In this document: positions 5,435 to 11,350 of the stretch, piece after piece
Position numbering within the stretch: position 1 is the stretch's first letter
How the letters are laid out: every line of letters starts with the position of its first letter
DNA from: Methanothrix sp.
GTDB lineage: Archaea > Halobacteriota > Methanosarcinia > Methanotrichales > Methanotrichaceae
Reading direction: 5' to 3'
Assembly (NCBI GenBank): GCA_023229165.1
Contig: JALNZQ010000068.1
Location: 1 to 11,350, forward strand
Length of the DNA: 11,350 nt
Translations under genes and position numbers: made by a program
Notes under the pieces: model-generated
The model's database searches: none
Seen by the model: the letters and a program-made list of their open reading frames with translations, nothing else
Told to the model about the DNA's origin: nothing

Positions 5435-6750
5435 AGCGGCTGGACAAAGCTGCAGAGGCTATTGCCAGATCGATAATGCAATGCGACAGCATGCGCGTGA
5501 TCTCGCATAATGACGCGGACGGGATCACATCCGCAGGGCTGATCTGTAGTGCCCTCCTGCGCGCAGGGATACCTTTTCAGGCATCTCTGCTAAACCGGCT
5601 GGATGAGTCCGTGCTTGCCGGGCTGGAGGGGCCGGTGGTTTTTTGCGATATGGGCAGCGGCAAGCCGGATCTAGTCTCCCGCGTCAAAGATGACTGCTTC
5701 GTCTTGGACCACCATCGGCCCGTGGGCACGCTGGAATGCATGCACCTCAACCCCCATCTCTTCGGCATAGATGGGGCCTTTGAGCTGTCTGCTGCCGGCA
5801 CCGTATATTCTGTGGTGCGCCACATGGGCGAGAACGCGGATCTATCCGGCTTGGCACTAGTAGGTGCCATGGGTGACCGGCAGGGCATGACCGGAGCGAA
5901 TAAAACCATCCTGGAAGAGGCCATCGCATGCGGAGCCATAGAGTTGAAAGCCGGCCTGAAGATGTCTGAAGACGGCCCGATCGAGGAAGTTTTCCAGAGC
6001 AGCATAGAGCCGCTCTTGGACTCTACCGGCGACACGGAAAAAACCCGCCAATTTTTAGATGATTTGAAGATAAATGGCAATGTAGAGAGCCTGGCAAGAG
6101 ATGACCTGGCTAAATTATGCACTGCCTTAACCTTGAAATTACTTATGCAAGGAAGCTTTGCCGCGGATTCAATCATAGGGGAGGCCATCCGCCTCAAGCA
6201 CGAGGTGGTGGAAAACTCCCTGGAAATGGTAGAGCTTCTCAATGCTTGCGGCAATCGAGATGTTCCAGGTCTGGGCTTGACACTGTGCCTGCGCGATACT
6301 GGCGCACTTGAGCAGGCCAGAAGCCTGGCCCAAGAATACAAAGGCCATATCCGAAGAGAGATTGGCATGCTGCGAGAGCAAAATCAGGTGCTAACGAACA
6401 TTCGCTACCTCAAGATGGTAAATATGGAAGCAGGGGCTATTGTGTCGGGACTGGGAATCCGGTATTTATTTGCGGACCTGCCGCTCATCACCTTGAATCA
6501 TAAGGACGATATGGTCAAGATATCGGCCCGCGGAACCAAGCCGCTCATATCCAGTGGCCTTGACTTATCCATTGCTCTTCGGAAGGCCGCAGGGGCCGTA
6601 GGCGGAATGGGCGGAGGGCACACCATCGCCAGTGGCGCTTCGATCCCACCGGGCACTGAGGATCGGTTCCTGGCCATTCTGGACGAGATTGTGGGAGAGC
6701 AACTGCATAAAGCTGCAGAAGGTGCGCCAGCGGTAGAGGATGCGCCGTGA
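5431..6750 (+). CDS. RecJ-like DHH/DHHA1 phosphoesterase (archaeal RecJ/GAN type)
   Basis: A 439-residue putative single-strand exonuclease or phosphodiesterase of the DHH superfamily. The metal-binding motifs are all present: SHNDADG (His26, Asp28, Asp30), Asp73 in FCDMGSG, the DHH triad (93-95) and Asp149 in GAMGD. The C-terminal DHHA1 domain carries GGMGGGH (391-397), the nucleotide-binding signature. Archaeal homologues include GAN, the GINS-associated nuclease of Thermococcus, and other RecJ-like enzymes; the exact subtype is not decided here. The ATG overlaps the rps15 stop (ATGA), and its own stop overlaps the pcc1 GTG (GTGA). The S15-RecJ-Pcc1 order is a recurring euryarchaeal arrangement, so function in replication, repair or RNA turnover is inferred only from the family. 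Confidence 0.9.
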   Translation: MKRLDKAAEAIARSIMQCDSMRVISHNDADGITSAGLICSALLRAGIPFQASLLNRLDESVLAGLEGPVVFCDMGSGKPDLVSRVKDDCFVLDHHRPVGTLECMHLNPHLFGIDGAFELSAAGTVYSVVRHMGENADLSGLALVGAMGDRQGMTGANKTILEEAIACGAIELKAGLKMSEDGPIEEVFQSSIEPLLDSTGDTEKTRQFLDDLKINGNVESLARDDLAKLCTALTLKLLMQGSFAADSIIGEAIRLKHEVVENSLEMVELLNACGNRDVPGLGLTLCLRDTGALEQARSLAQEYKGHIRREIGMLREQNQVLTNIRYLKMVNMEAGAIVSGLGIRYLFADLPLITLNHKDDMVKISARGTKPLISSGLDLSIALRKAAGAVGGMGGGHTIASGASIPPGTEDRFLAILDEIVGEQLHKAAEGAPAVEDAP

Positions 6751-6968
6751 CATGGGCCAGCCTGACTTTTTGGGGAAAGCAAGCGGAAACTGTGGCGCTG
6801 GCGGTGAAGCCCGATAACCTGCCCAATATGAGTCTTATGATAGATGACGACCGCCTTCGCCTGCAATTCTCCACAGAAAAGATAGGCACTCTGCTCTCCA
6901 CAGTTGACGATCTACTGATGAACATTAAAATAGCGGAAGAGACAATATCTTGCACGGAGGAGAGATGA
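6747..6968 (+). CDS. pcc1: KEOPS complex subunit Pcc1
   Basis: A 73-residue small subunit of the KEOPS complex, which with Kae1, Bud32 and Cgi121 makes the universal t6A modification at position 37 of ANN-decoding tRNAs. The short alpha/beta sequence, with DDDRLRLQF and the helix IGTLLSTVDDLLMNIKIAEE, is typical of archaeal Pcc1. The start is a GTG at 6747 that overlaps the preceding stop as GTGA; an ATG at 6752 is in another frame. Its TGA stop (6966-6968) overlaps the serS ATG. The protein is so short that similarity search would give a modest score, but the context (S15-RecJ-Pcc1) and the C-terminal helix make the call firm. Confidence 0.85.
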   Translation: MTWASLTFWGKQAETVALAVKPDNLPNMSLMIDDDRLRLQFSTEKIGTLLSTVDDLLMNIKIAEETISCTEER

Positions 6969-8467
6969 AATTCCATTTGGAGGCAAGCTTCCGGCTGAGC
7001 GCGGATGCGGAAAAGGCCAAGGCGGCCGTTTCAGACTTCTTTGGCAACGCCGGGCCCATATTGCAGAAGGGCGCACCTGTTGGCCAGGGCGCCAAGATAA
7101 CAGCATGGAGCCTGTCCGGCAGCAAAATCGATCTGGTCATTGACAGCGACAGGTTTGTGCGAGCCCATGATGCGCTTCTCAGGCTGCGCCGGCCGCTGTC
7201 CGAGCTTTTGGGAAAAGAATTTCGTATCGGCGTGCGCGGCCTGGATGTAAACAAATTCGAGATAGAGGTCGAGTCGGAGAGGACCATCAAGCACAAGATA
7301 CCCTATGTTCGGGAGATTAAATTTGAGGGTGGACGGTTGCATCTATCTCTGGATGTGGGCCCCGGCGGAGCCTTGGGCCAGTCGGAGATGGAAAATCGCA
7401 TACCTGATAGGATAATCAGCCTTCTGGAAGAGAAACTGCAAAGCAGCTATGGAGGCAAGACCGAGCACTGGGAGCTGCTCTGGGAGAGCGCGCCGCGCCC
7501 GCCCAAGTTCACTCGCGATCCCACTGAGGAGATGCAAAAGGCGGGCTGGATCAAGCACGGCTCGAGCCGAGGCCAGTGGATCTACGGACCGGAGGCGACG
7601 CATGTCTTTCGCACCTTCGAGAAAATTGTGCTGGAAGAAATCGTGGGGCCTTTGGGCTATCGCGAGATGATCTTCCCAAAGCTAGACACCTGGGATGTCT
7701 GGAAGAAGAGCGGCCACGCCCAGGGCGTTTACCCGGAGATCTATTTCGTCTGCCCACCCAAGACTCGCGATCCTGCCTTCTGGGAAGAGGTCATGGACTA
7801 CTACAAGGTCACCCATGAGGTGCCCCTCGAACTGGTCAAAGAGAAGATCGACCTGCCCATCGGAGGCATGTGCTATGCCCAGTGCCCTACGTTCTGGGGA
7901 TTTCTGCAGGGCATGACCTTGCCGAGCGAAGAGATGCCAATCACCGTCTTCGACCGATCCGGAACCTCTCATCGCTACGAGTCCGGGGGCATTCACGGCA
8001 TCGAACGCGTGGATGAGTTTCACAGGATAGAGATCGTGTGGCTGGGGACGCGCGAACAGGTGCTGGCTGAAGCTGAGAAGCTGAAGGCCTGCTACAAGCA
8101 CATCTTCGAGGATATCCTGGAGCTGCACTGGAGGACGGCCTGGGTTACGCCCTGGTTCATGGCCCAGGAAGGAAAGACGGGCCTCTCAGAGATGTCCGGA
8201 GCAGGAACTGTGGACTACGAGGCCGTGCTGCCCTACAACGGCAACTGGATTGAGTTTCAAAATCTGTCCGTCAATGGCGAGAAGTATCCCAAGGGCTTCA
8301 CAGTGAAGTCCCAGTCAGGCGAAGCCCTTTGGTCGGGATGCAGCGGCGTAGGCCTGGAACGCTGGGCCTCGGCATTGCTGAGCCAGAAGGGCCTGGATCC
8401 TGTTAATTGGCCTGAGGAATTCCAAAAACGTATTGGTAAGATGCCAAAAGGGATCAGGTTCCTCTGA
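6965..8467 (+). CDS. serS: Seryl-tRNA synthetase, zinc-dependent methanogen type
   Basis: Class II aminoacyl-tRNA synthetase charging tRNA-Ser (and tRNA-Sec where present); 500 residues, close to the 502 of the Methanosarcina barkeri methanogenic enzyme. It lacks the long N-terminal coiled-coil arm of the usual SerRS and begins with a distinct alpha/beta tRNA-binding domain (MKFHLEASFRLS). The zinc site is recognisable: Cys303 in GGMCYAQC, a Glu in the motif-2 stretch RVDEFHRIE (Glu351 or Glu356) and Cys459 in WSGCSG, corresponding to C306, E355 and C461 of M. barkeri. Motif 3 is GVGLERW. The start has GGAGG at 6956-6960, inside pcc1, and overlaps its stop. Only some methanogens have this type, which supports the lineage. 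The gene ends in the hairpin shared with the TPR gene. Confidence 0.95.
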   Translation: MKFHLEASFRLSADAEKAKAAVSDFFGNAGPILQKGAPVGQGAKITAWSLSGSKIDLVIDSDRFVRAHDALLRLRRPLSELLGKEFRIGVRGLDVNKFEIEVESERTIKHKIPYVREIKFEGGRLHLSLDVGPGGALGQSEMENRIPDRIISLLEEKLQSSYGGKTEHWELLWESAPRPPKFTRDPTEEMQKAGWIKHGSSRGQWIYGPEATHVFRTFEKIVLEEIVGPLGYREMIFPKLDTWDVWKKSGHAQGVYPEIYFVCPPKTRDPAFWEEVMDYYKVTHEVPLELVKEKIDLPIGGMCYAQCPTFWGFLQGMTLPSEEMPITVFDRSGTSHRYESGGIHGIERVDEFHRIEIVWLGTREQVLAEAEKLKACYKHIFEDILELHWRTAWVTPWFMAQEGKTGLSEMSGAGTVDYEAVLPYNGNWIEFQNLSVNGEKYPKGFTVKSQSGEALWSGCSGVGLERWASALLSQKGLDPVNWPEEFQKRIGKMPKGIRFL

Positions 8468-8474
8468 TCCCTTT
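8447..8474. terminator. Shared 11-bp hairpin at the serS / TPR gene convergence
   Basis: AAAGGGATCAG (8447-8457) pairs perfectly with CTGATCCCTTT (8464-8474) around the six-base loop GTTCCT. The serS stop (8465-8467) lies inside the 3' arm, and the TPR stop on the other strand (8475-8473) sits at its edge. Only five bases separate the two stops. As an inverted repeat it folds identically in both transcripts; because no long T-run follows, it may act as an mRNA 3'-end or processing structure rather than a classical terminator. Confidence 0.65.
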
Positions 8475-9039
8475 AGATTCCTTCTTCGTGACTACTGGCA
8501 GCTTCGCGACCGCTGGAAAGGTAGTCATCAACTGACTTGCGCTGCGTTGCAGGCTTTGTGGGCTTTGATCTGGCGTATGCGGCATCTGCCTTATCGGTAT
8601 CACCAAGCTCGGTGTAAACATCACCTATACTTTCCCAGGTATATGTATTATCAGGATTCAGGTCCAATGCCTGGGCCAAGATATCCAATGCATCATCATA
8701 TTTGCCCAGACGGGTGAGAGTTCGGCCTTTGCTCGTTAGTATATTAGAAGAGTCTGGCTCGAGATTTAATGCCATTTCGTAATATACCAGTGCCTGATAA
8801 TAATATCCAATGTTATTCATGACGTCCCCTTGACCAGCCCAGTCGAAGGCTGAGGTTGGGTCCGCCTCGATTGCGCGCCCGAAACAGCCAAAAGCCACAT
8901 CGTTCTGGCCAGCAGTGACCAGATCGGCACAATCGGCATTTCCACTATCTAAGGGGAAATCTTGGGCAATGCTTAGACCCGACAAGCATAAAAAGCAAAA
9001 TACAATCCCCATTGAAAGAGACTTGGTCTGTCTGATCAT
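8473..9039 (-). CDS. Secreted tetratricopeptide repeat protein
   Basis: A 188-residue protein with an N-terminal signal sequence (basic MIRQTK, hydrophobic core about residues 10-24, likely cleavage after SIA at 25), so it is exported. Three or four TPR units follow, about residues 38-62 (degenerate), 63-96, 97-130 and 131-160, each with the repeat pattern and a Pro near the end (EADPTS, NLEPDS, DLNPDN). The C-terminal 28 residues are Ser/Thr/Lys-rich. The start is the ATG at 9039-9037 with AGGTGA (9050-9045) five bases before it; a GTG at 9048 overlaps that ribosome-binding site and is rejected. A GATATA box on the minus strand (9094-9087) suits the start. TPRs mediate protein contacts; the partner is unknown. 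Confidence 0.85.
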   Translation of the reverse strand: MIRQTKSLSMGIVFCFLCLSGLSIAQDFPLDSGNADCADLVTAGQNDVAFGCFGRAIEADPTSAFDWAGQGDVMNNIGYYYQALVYYEMALNLEPDSSNILTSKGRTLTRLGKYDDALDILAQALDLNPDNTYTWESIGDVYTELGDTDKADAAYARSKPTKPATQRKSVDDYLSSGREAASSHEEGI

Positions 9040-9086
9040 TCCTGTCACCTTCAGTATTTATTCTTGCACAGTAGCTTGGTGCTTTG

Positions 9087-9094
9087 AGTATATC
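9087..9094 (-). promoter_or_regulatory. TATA box of the TPR gene
   Basis: GATATACT reads on the minus strand from 9094 to 9087, with an A-rich stretch upstream. The predicted start near 9065 gives a leader of about 25 bases that carries the AGGTGA Shine-Dalgarno. Confidence 0.5.
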
Positions 9095-9167
9095 AATTCT
9101 TTTAGATGAGATGAACTATAAGCGACCCAATTGCGATTGCTAAGAGAAGCCTGCACAAAGCCCTGCG

Positions 9168-9247
9168 AATAATATACATCAGACTGCAGGACGCAGGCCG
9201 GATTGTCTCCGCCCAAGCGCTGGCGTGCACACTGGCAATGCTTTAAT
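9168..9247 (+). promoter_or_regulatory. Candidate promoters for archease-rtcB
   Basis: Two TATA candidates lie in the divergent gap before archease: TAATATAC at 9170-9177, preceded by CGAA-like bases (start near 9200, leader about 70 bases), and TTTAAT at 9242-9247, whose predicted start near 9271 would make the ATG at 9273 leaderless. No Shine-Dalgarno precedes 9273, which favours the second. A short CCTGCG (9162-9167) / CGCAGG (9192-9197) inverted repeat flanks the first; its meaning is unclear. Apart from the TPR gene's TATA box and ribosome-binding site, nothing else is seen in the gap between the TPR start and here. Confidence 0.4.
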
Positions 9248-9272
9248 GCCTGGCGGCTCCAATTACTATCAG

Positions 9273-9698
9273 ATGATTCCCTTCGAGTACCTGGAGCACA
9301 CCGCCGACGTAAAGTTTCGAGCCTATGGAAAAACGCCGGAGGAGATGCTCTCTAATGCCGCTGCCGCCCTCTTCAAATCCATGGTGGATCCAGCCACGAT
9401 AACCGTCAAAGAGACCTGGAAGGTGGAGCTGGAGGCCTTTGATCTGGAGGATCTGGCCTACCAATGGCTCTCCGAGATCGTCTTCCTCTTCGAGACGGAA
9501 TCGGCGGTCTTCGCCACCTTTTCCATCAAGATAGAGCAAGATCGGACAGAACCCTGGAAGCTTCAGGCAGAGATTGGCGGTGAGAGGATAGACCTCAAGC
9601 GACATGCCTTCGAGAATGAGGTCAAGGCCATCACCCGGCACAAGTTCGGCATCAAGAAGAATGACGTGTGGTGCATTCAGGTTATTTTGGACGTGTAA
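9273..9698 (+). CDS. Archease, RtcB-activating protein
   Basis: A 141-residue cytoplasmic protein that speeds guanylation and turnover of the RNA ligase RtcB and widens its nucleotide-cofactor use. The family's hallmark N-terminus FEYLEHTADVKFRAYG is present, with Asp in HTAD, and the C-terminus (HKFGIKKNDVWCIQVILDV) matches the conserved metal-binding part of archease. An in-frame GTG at 9225 or ATG at 9246 would add 16 or 9 residues, but these are not family-like (GGSNYYQ) and no Shine-Dalgarno supports them, so ATG 9273 is chosen. The stop is two bases before the rtcB start, a tight operon repeated in many archaea and some bacteria. Confidence 0.93.
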   Translation: MIPFEYLEHTADVKFRAYGKTPEEMLSNAAAALFKSMVDPATITVKETWKVELEAFDLEDLAYQWLSEIVFLFETESAVFATFSIKIEQDRTEPWKLQAEIGGERIDLKRHAFENEVKAITRHKFGIKKNDVWCIQVILDV

Positions 9699-9700
9699 TT

Positions 9701-11128
9701 ATGGCAGATATCAACAAGATCAATGATAATACTTACGAGGTGCCCATCGGCTACCGGCCGGGCATGCGCGTGCCGGGACGAATTTTTGTCTCTGCGGCAT
9801 TACGGGATATGGTAGAGCCGGGAACAGTCGATCAGGTGGCCAACGTTGCCACCCTGCCTGGCATTGTCAAATACTCCATGGCCATGCCCGATGCCCACCT
9901 GGGCTACGGCTTTCCCATCGGCGGCGTGGCTGCCTTTCGCGAGGAGGATGGCATCATCAGCCCTGGTGGAGTGGGATTTGACATCAACTGCGGCGTGCGC
10001 CTGCTGCGCACCGATCTGCAGGCGAGCCGCGTGCAGCCGCTTATCAATACCCTCATCGATGCTCTCTTTGAGGCCATCCCCTCCGGCCTGGGAGCCACGG
10101 GCCGACTGCATGCCAGCGACCAGCAGCTCACCGAGGTTTTCACCAACGGCTCCAAATGGGCGGTGGAGGAGGGGAACGGCGAGAAGGCCGACCTGTCCCA
10201 CTGCGAAGAAAGCGGACACATGCCGGGAGCCGACCCGGCCCAGGTGAGCGTAAAGGCACGCAAACGCGGCCGGCCCCAGCTGGGCACTTTAGGCAGCGGC
10301 AATCACTTCCTGGAGATTCAGAGGGTGGAGGAGATCTTTGATGAGGCTAAAGCCAAGCAGTTCGGCCTCTTCAAGGGCCAGATTACGGTTATGATCCACT
10401 GCGGCTCGCGTGGAGCCGGCCATCAGATATGCACAGATCATCTGGAGGTTCTATCCCGGGCCGTGAAAAAGTACAACATCGAGATTCCCGACAAGCAACT
10501 GGCCTGCGCACCCCTGGGCTCGCCCGAGGCCGACAATTACTTCGGGGCAATGGTCTGTGCCGCCAACTACGCCTGGGCCAACCGGCATATCATCGCCCAC
10601 TGGACGCGAGAGGTCTTCGAGAGATATTTCCCCGGATCAAAGCTCGATCTGGTCTATGATGTGGCCCACAATGTGGCCAAGATCGAGGAGCACGAGGTGA
10701 ACGGAAAACGCGAGCGCCTCTATGTGCACCGCAAAGGTGCCACGCGGGCCTTCGGCCCCAGCCGAAGCGAGGTGCCCGACTCCTACCGAGGCATAGGCCA
10801 GCCGGTGCTCATACCGGGCAGCATGGGAACGTCCTCTTACGTTCTTTGCGGCAGCGACCTGGCCCAGGAACTTACCTTCGGCTCCGCTTGTCACGGCGCG
10901 GGCAGAGTCATGAGCCGAAGCCAGGCCCTCAGGCAGTTCACCGGCAAGAATGTGAAAGCCGCCCTGAACAGAGACGGCATCGTGGTCAAGTCAACCTCTC
11001 CCGGCATGCTGGCCGAGGAGGCCCCTCAGGTCTACAAGCCCTCGGGCGATGTGGTGGACGTAGTGCATAACCTGGGCATCGCCACCAAGGTAGCTCGGCT
11101 GGTGCCGCTGGGTGTGTCAAAGGGATAA
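9701..11128 (+). CDS. rtcB: RNA-splicing ligase RtcB (tRNA splicing ligase)
   Basis: GTP-dependent ligase that joins 2',3'-cyclic phosphate ends to 5'-hydroxyl ends after tRNA intron removal; also able to repair broken RNA. The 475-residue length fits the family and no intein is present. The conserved metal and catalytic residues are all here: Asp94 and Cys97 in GFDINCGVR, His202 in GTLGSGNHF, His233 in IHCGSRGAGHQ, His323 in YDVAHNVAK and the guanylated His398 in SACHGAGRVMSR, equivalent to D95, C98, H203, H234, H329 and H404 of the Pyrococcus horikoshii enzyme. The ATG at 9701 begins MADINKINDNTYEVP, a typical N-terminus; a longer in-frame reading inside archease is rejected. The next gene starts five bases after its stop. 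Confidence 0.97.
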   Translation: MADINKINDNTYEVPIGYRPGMRVPGRIFVSAALRDMVEPGTVDQVANVATLPGIVKYSMAMPDAHLGYGFPIGGVAAFREEDGIISPGGVGFDINCGVRLLRTDLQASRVQPLINTLIDALFEAIPSGLGATGRLHASDQQLTEVFTNGSKWAVEEGNGEKADLSHCEESGHMPGADPAQVSVKARKRGRPQLGTLGSGNHFLEIQRVEEIFDEAKAKQFGLFKGQITVMIHCGSRGAGHQICTDHLEVLSRAVKKYNIEIPDKQLACAPLGSPEADNYFGAMVCAANYAWANRHIIAHWTREVFERYFPGSKLDLVYDVAHNVAKIEEHEVNGKRERLYVHRKGATRAFGPSRSEVPDSYRGIGQPVLIPGSMGTSSYVLCGSDLAQELTFGSACHGAGRVMSRSQALRQFTGKNVKAALNRDGIVVKSTSPGMLAEEAPQVYKPSGDVVDVVHNLGIATKVARLVPLGVSKG

Positions 11129-11133
11129 GATCG

Positions 11134-11350
11134 ATGAACCTGAAGGTCGTCCTGGTAGAGCCCCTCTACGATGGTAATGTGGGCTCCGTGGCCAGGGCCA
11201 TGAAGAACTTCGGCTTTCATGATCTGGTGCTGGTCAATCCCTGTAAGATCGAGGACTTCGGATCGGCCATGGCTTCGCATGCCAGGGATGTCTTGCAGAT
11301 GGCCCGCACCTATGCCAGCCTGCCGGAGGCACTGGCGGGCGCAAACCTGG
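11134..11350 (+). CDS. trmJ: TrmJ-like SpoU-family RNA methyltransferase, 5' part only
   Basis: Only the first 72 codons are in the window; the gene continues past the right edge. The translation begins MNLKVVLVEPLYDGNVGSVA, followed by RAMKNFGF and LVLVNPCKIEDF, the N-terminal signature of the TrmH/SpoU SPOUT methyltransferase family group 1. Archaeal TrmJ in this group 2'-O-methylates tRNA position 32. The AGGGAT five bases before the ATG is a modest ribosome-binding site, and the gap to rtcB is five bases, so it is probably the third gene of the archease-rtcB operon. The exact target nucleotide cannot be judged without the C-terminal half. Confidence 0.75.
   Translation, partial: MNLKVVLVEPLYDGNVGSVARAMKNFGFHDLVLVNPCKIEDFGSAMASHARDVLQMARTYASLPEALAGANL

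Noticed and set aside
5577..6368. Long open frame (263 codons) on the minus strand
   Set aside because: It lies wholly antisense to the RecJ-like gene, whose DHH motifs are intact; composition is Ser/Pro/Arg-rich as expected for a shadow frame, and there is no ribosome-binding site or family motif.
7682..8128. Minus-strand frame of 148 codons inside serS
   Set aside because: Antisense to the catalytic core of serS, with no independent support.
8433..8717. Plus-strand frame over the end of serS and the TPR gene
   Set aside because: Antisense to the TPR repeats, with a Tyr/His/Arg-rich translation and no ribosome-binding site.
9162..9197. CCTGCG/CGCAGG inverted repeat before archease as an operator
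   Set aside because: Six base pairs with a 24-base spacer is well within chance in GC-rich sequence; noted with the promoter but not called as a site.
1..11350. CRISPR array, insertion sequence, integrase or defence/toxin module
   Set aside because: No regularly spaced repeats, transposase-like frames, terminal inverted repeats or toxin-antitoxin pairs were seen; every sizeable region is covered by housekeeping or recognisable genes.

Overview
The window looks like a chromosomal segment of a methanogenic euryarchaeon, most likely of the Methanothrix (Methanosaeta)/Methanosarcinales type. The support is: a complete seryl-tRNA synthetase of the rare zinc-dependent methanogen type; archaeal uS15, Pcc1, RecJ-like DHH nuclease, archease and RtcB; an archaeal-type superoxide dismutase; GGAGG/GAGGTGA ribosome-binding sites; and TATA/BRE promoters with T-run terminators. 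The genus is an inference. No mobile element, CRISPR array, tRNA or rRNA is visible.

Layout. (1) 50-1328: a superoxide dismutase gene (+) faces a PsbP/DUF1795-like lipoprotein gene (-), with a shared A/T-run terminator between them. (2) 1329-1632: a 304-base divergent intergenic region with repeated elements and several TATA candidates. (3) 1633-4168: nrdD (class III anaerobic ribonucleotide reductase, TTG start), then a 58-residue 2[4Fe-4S] ferredoxin with its own strong promoter. (4) 4204-4854 (-): a membrane-anchored, cysteine-rich DUF116 protein. (5) 4979-8467 (+): rps15, a RecJ-like DHH phosphoesterase, pcc1 and serS. Each junction in this run is a 4-base stop/start overlap (ATGA, GTGA, ATGA), so it reads as one translationally coupled operon. 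(6) 8473-9039 (-): a secreted TPR protein converging on serS; the two stop codons sit in or at the edge of one perfect 11-bp hairpin. (7) 9273-11350 (+): archease, rtcB and the start of a TrmJ-like SpoU-family 2'-O-methyltransferase that runs off the window.

Functional themes. The right two-thirds is dominated by tRNA biology: t6A formation (Pcc1/KEOPS), serine charging (SerS), tRNA splicing ligation (archease plus RtcB) and probable tRNA 2'-O-methylation. These sit with a ribosomal protein and a replication/repair nuclease. The left third is about anaerobic metabolism and oxygen: a glycyl-radical nucleotide reductase, a ferredoxin and a superoxide dismutase.

I found no convincing previously undescribed multi-gene system. 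The points most worth a second look are the coupled rps15-recJ-pcc1-serS operon, the nrdD/ferredoxin pair without nrdG, the repeat-rich intergenic region before nrdD, and small hairpins next to the ferredoxin and rps15 genes.
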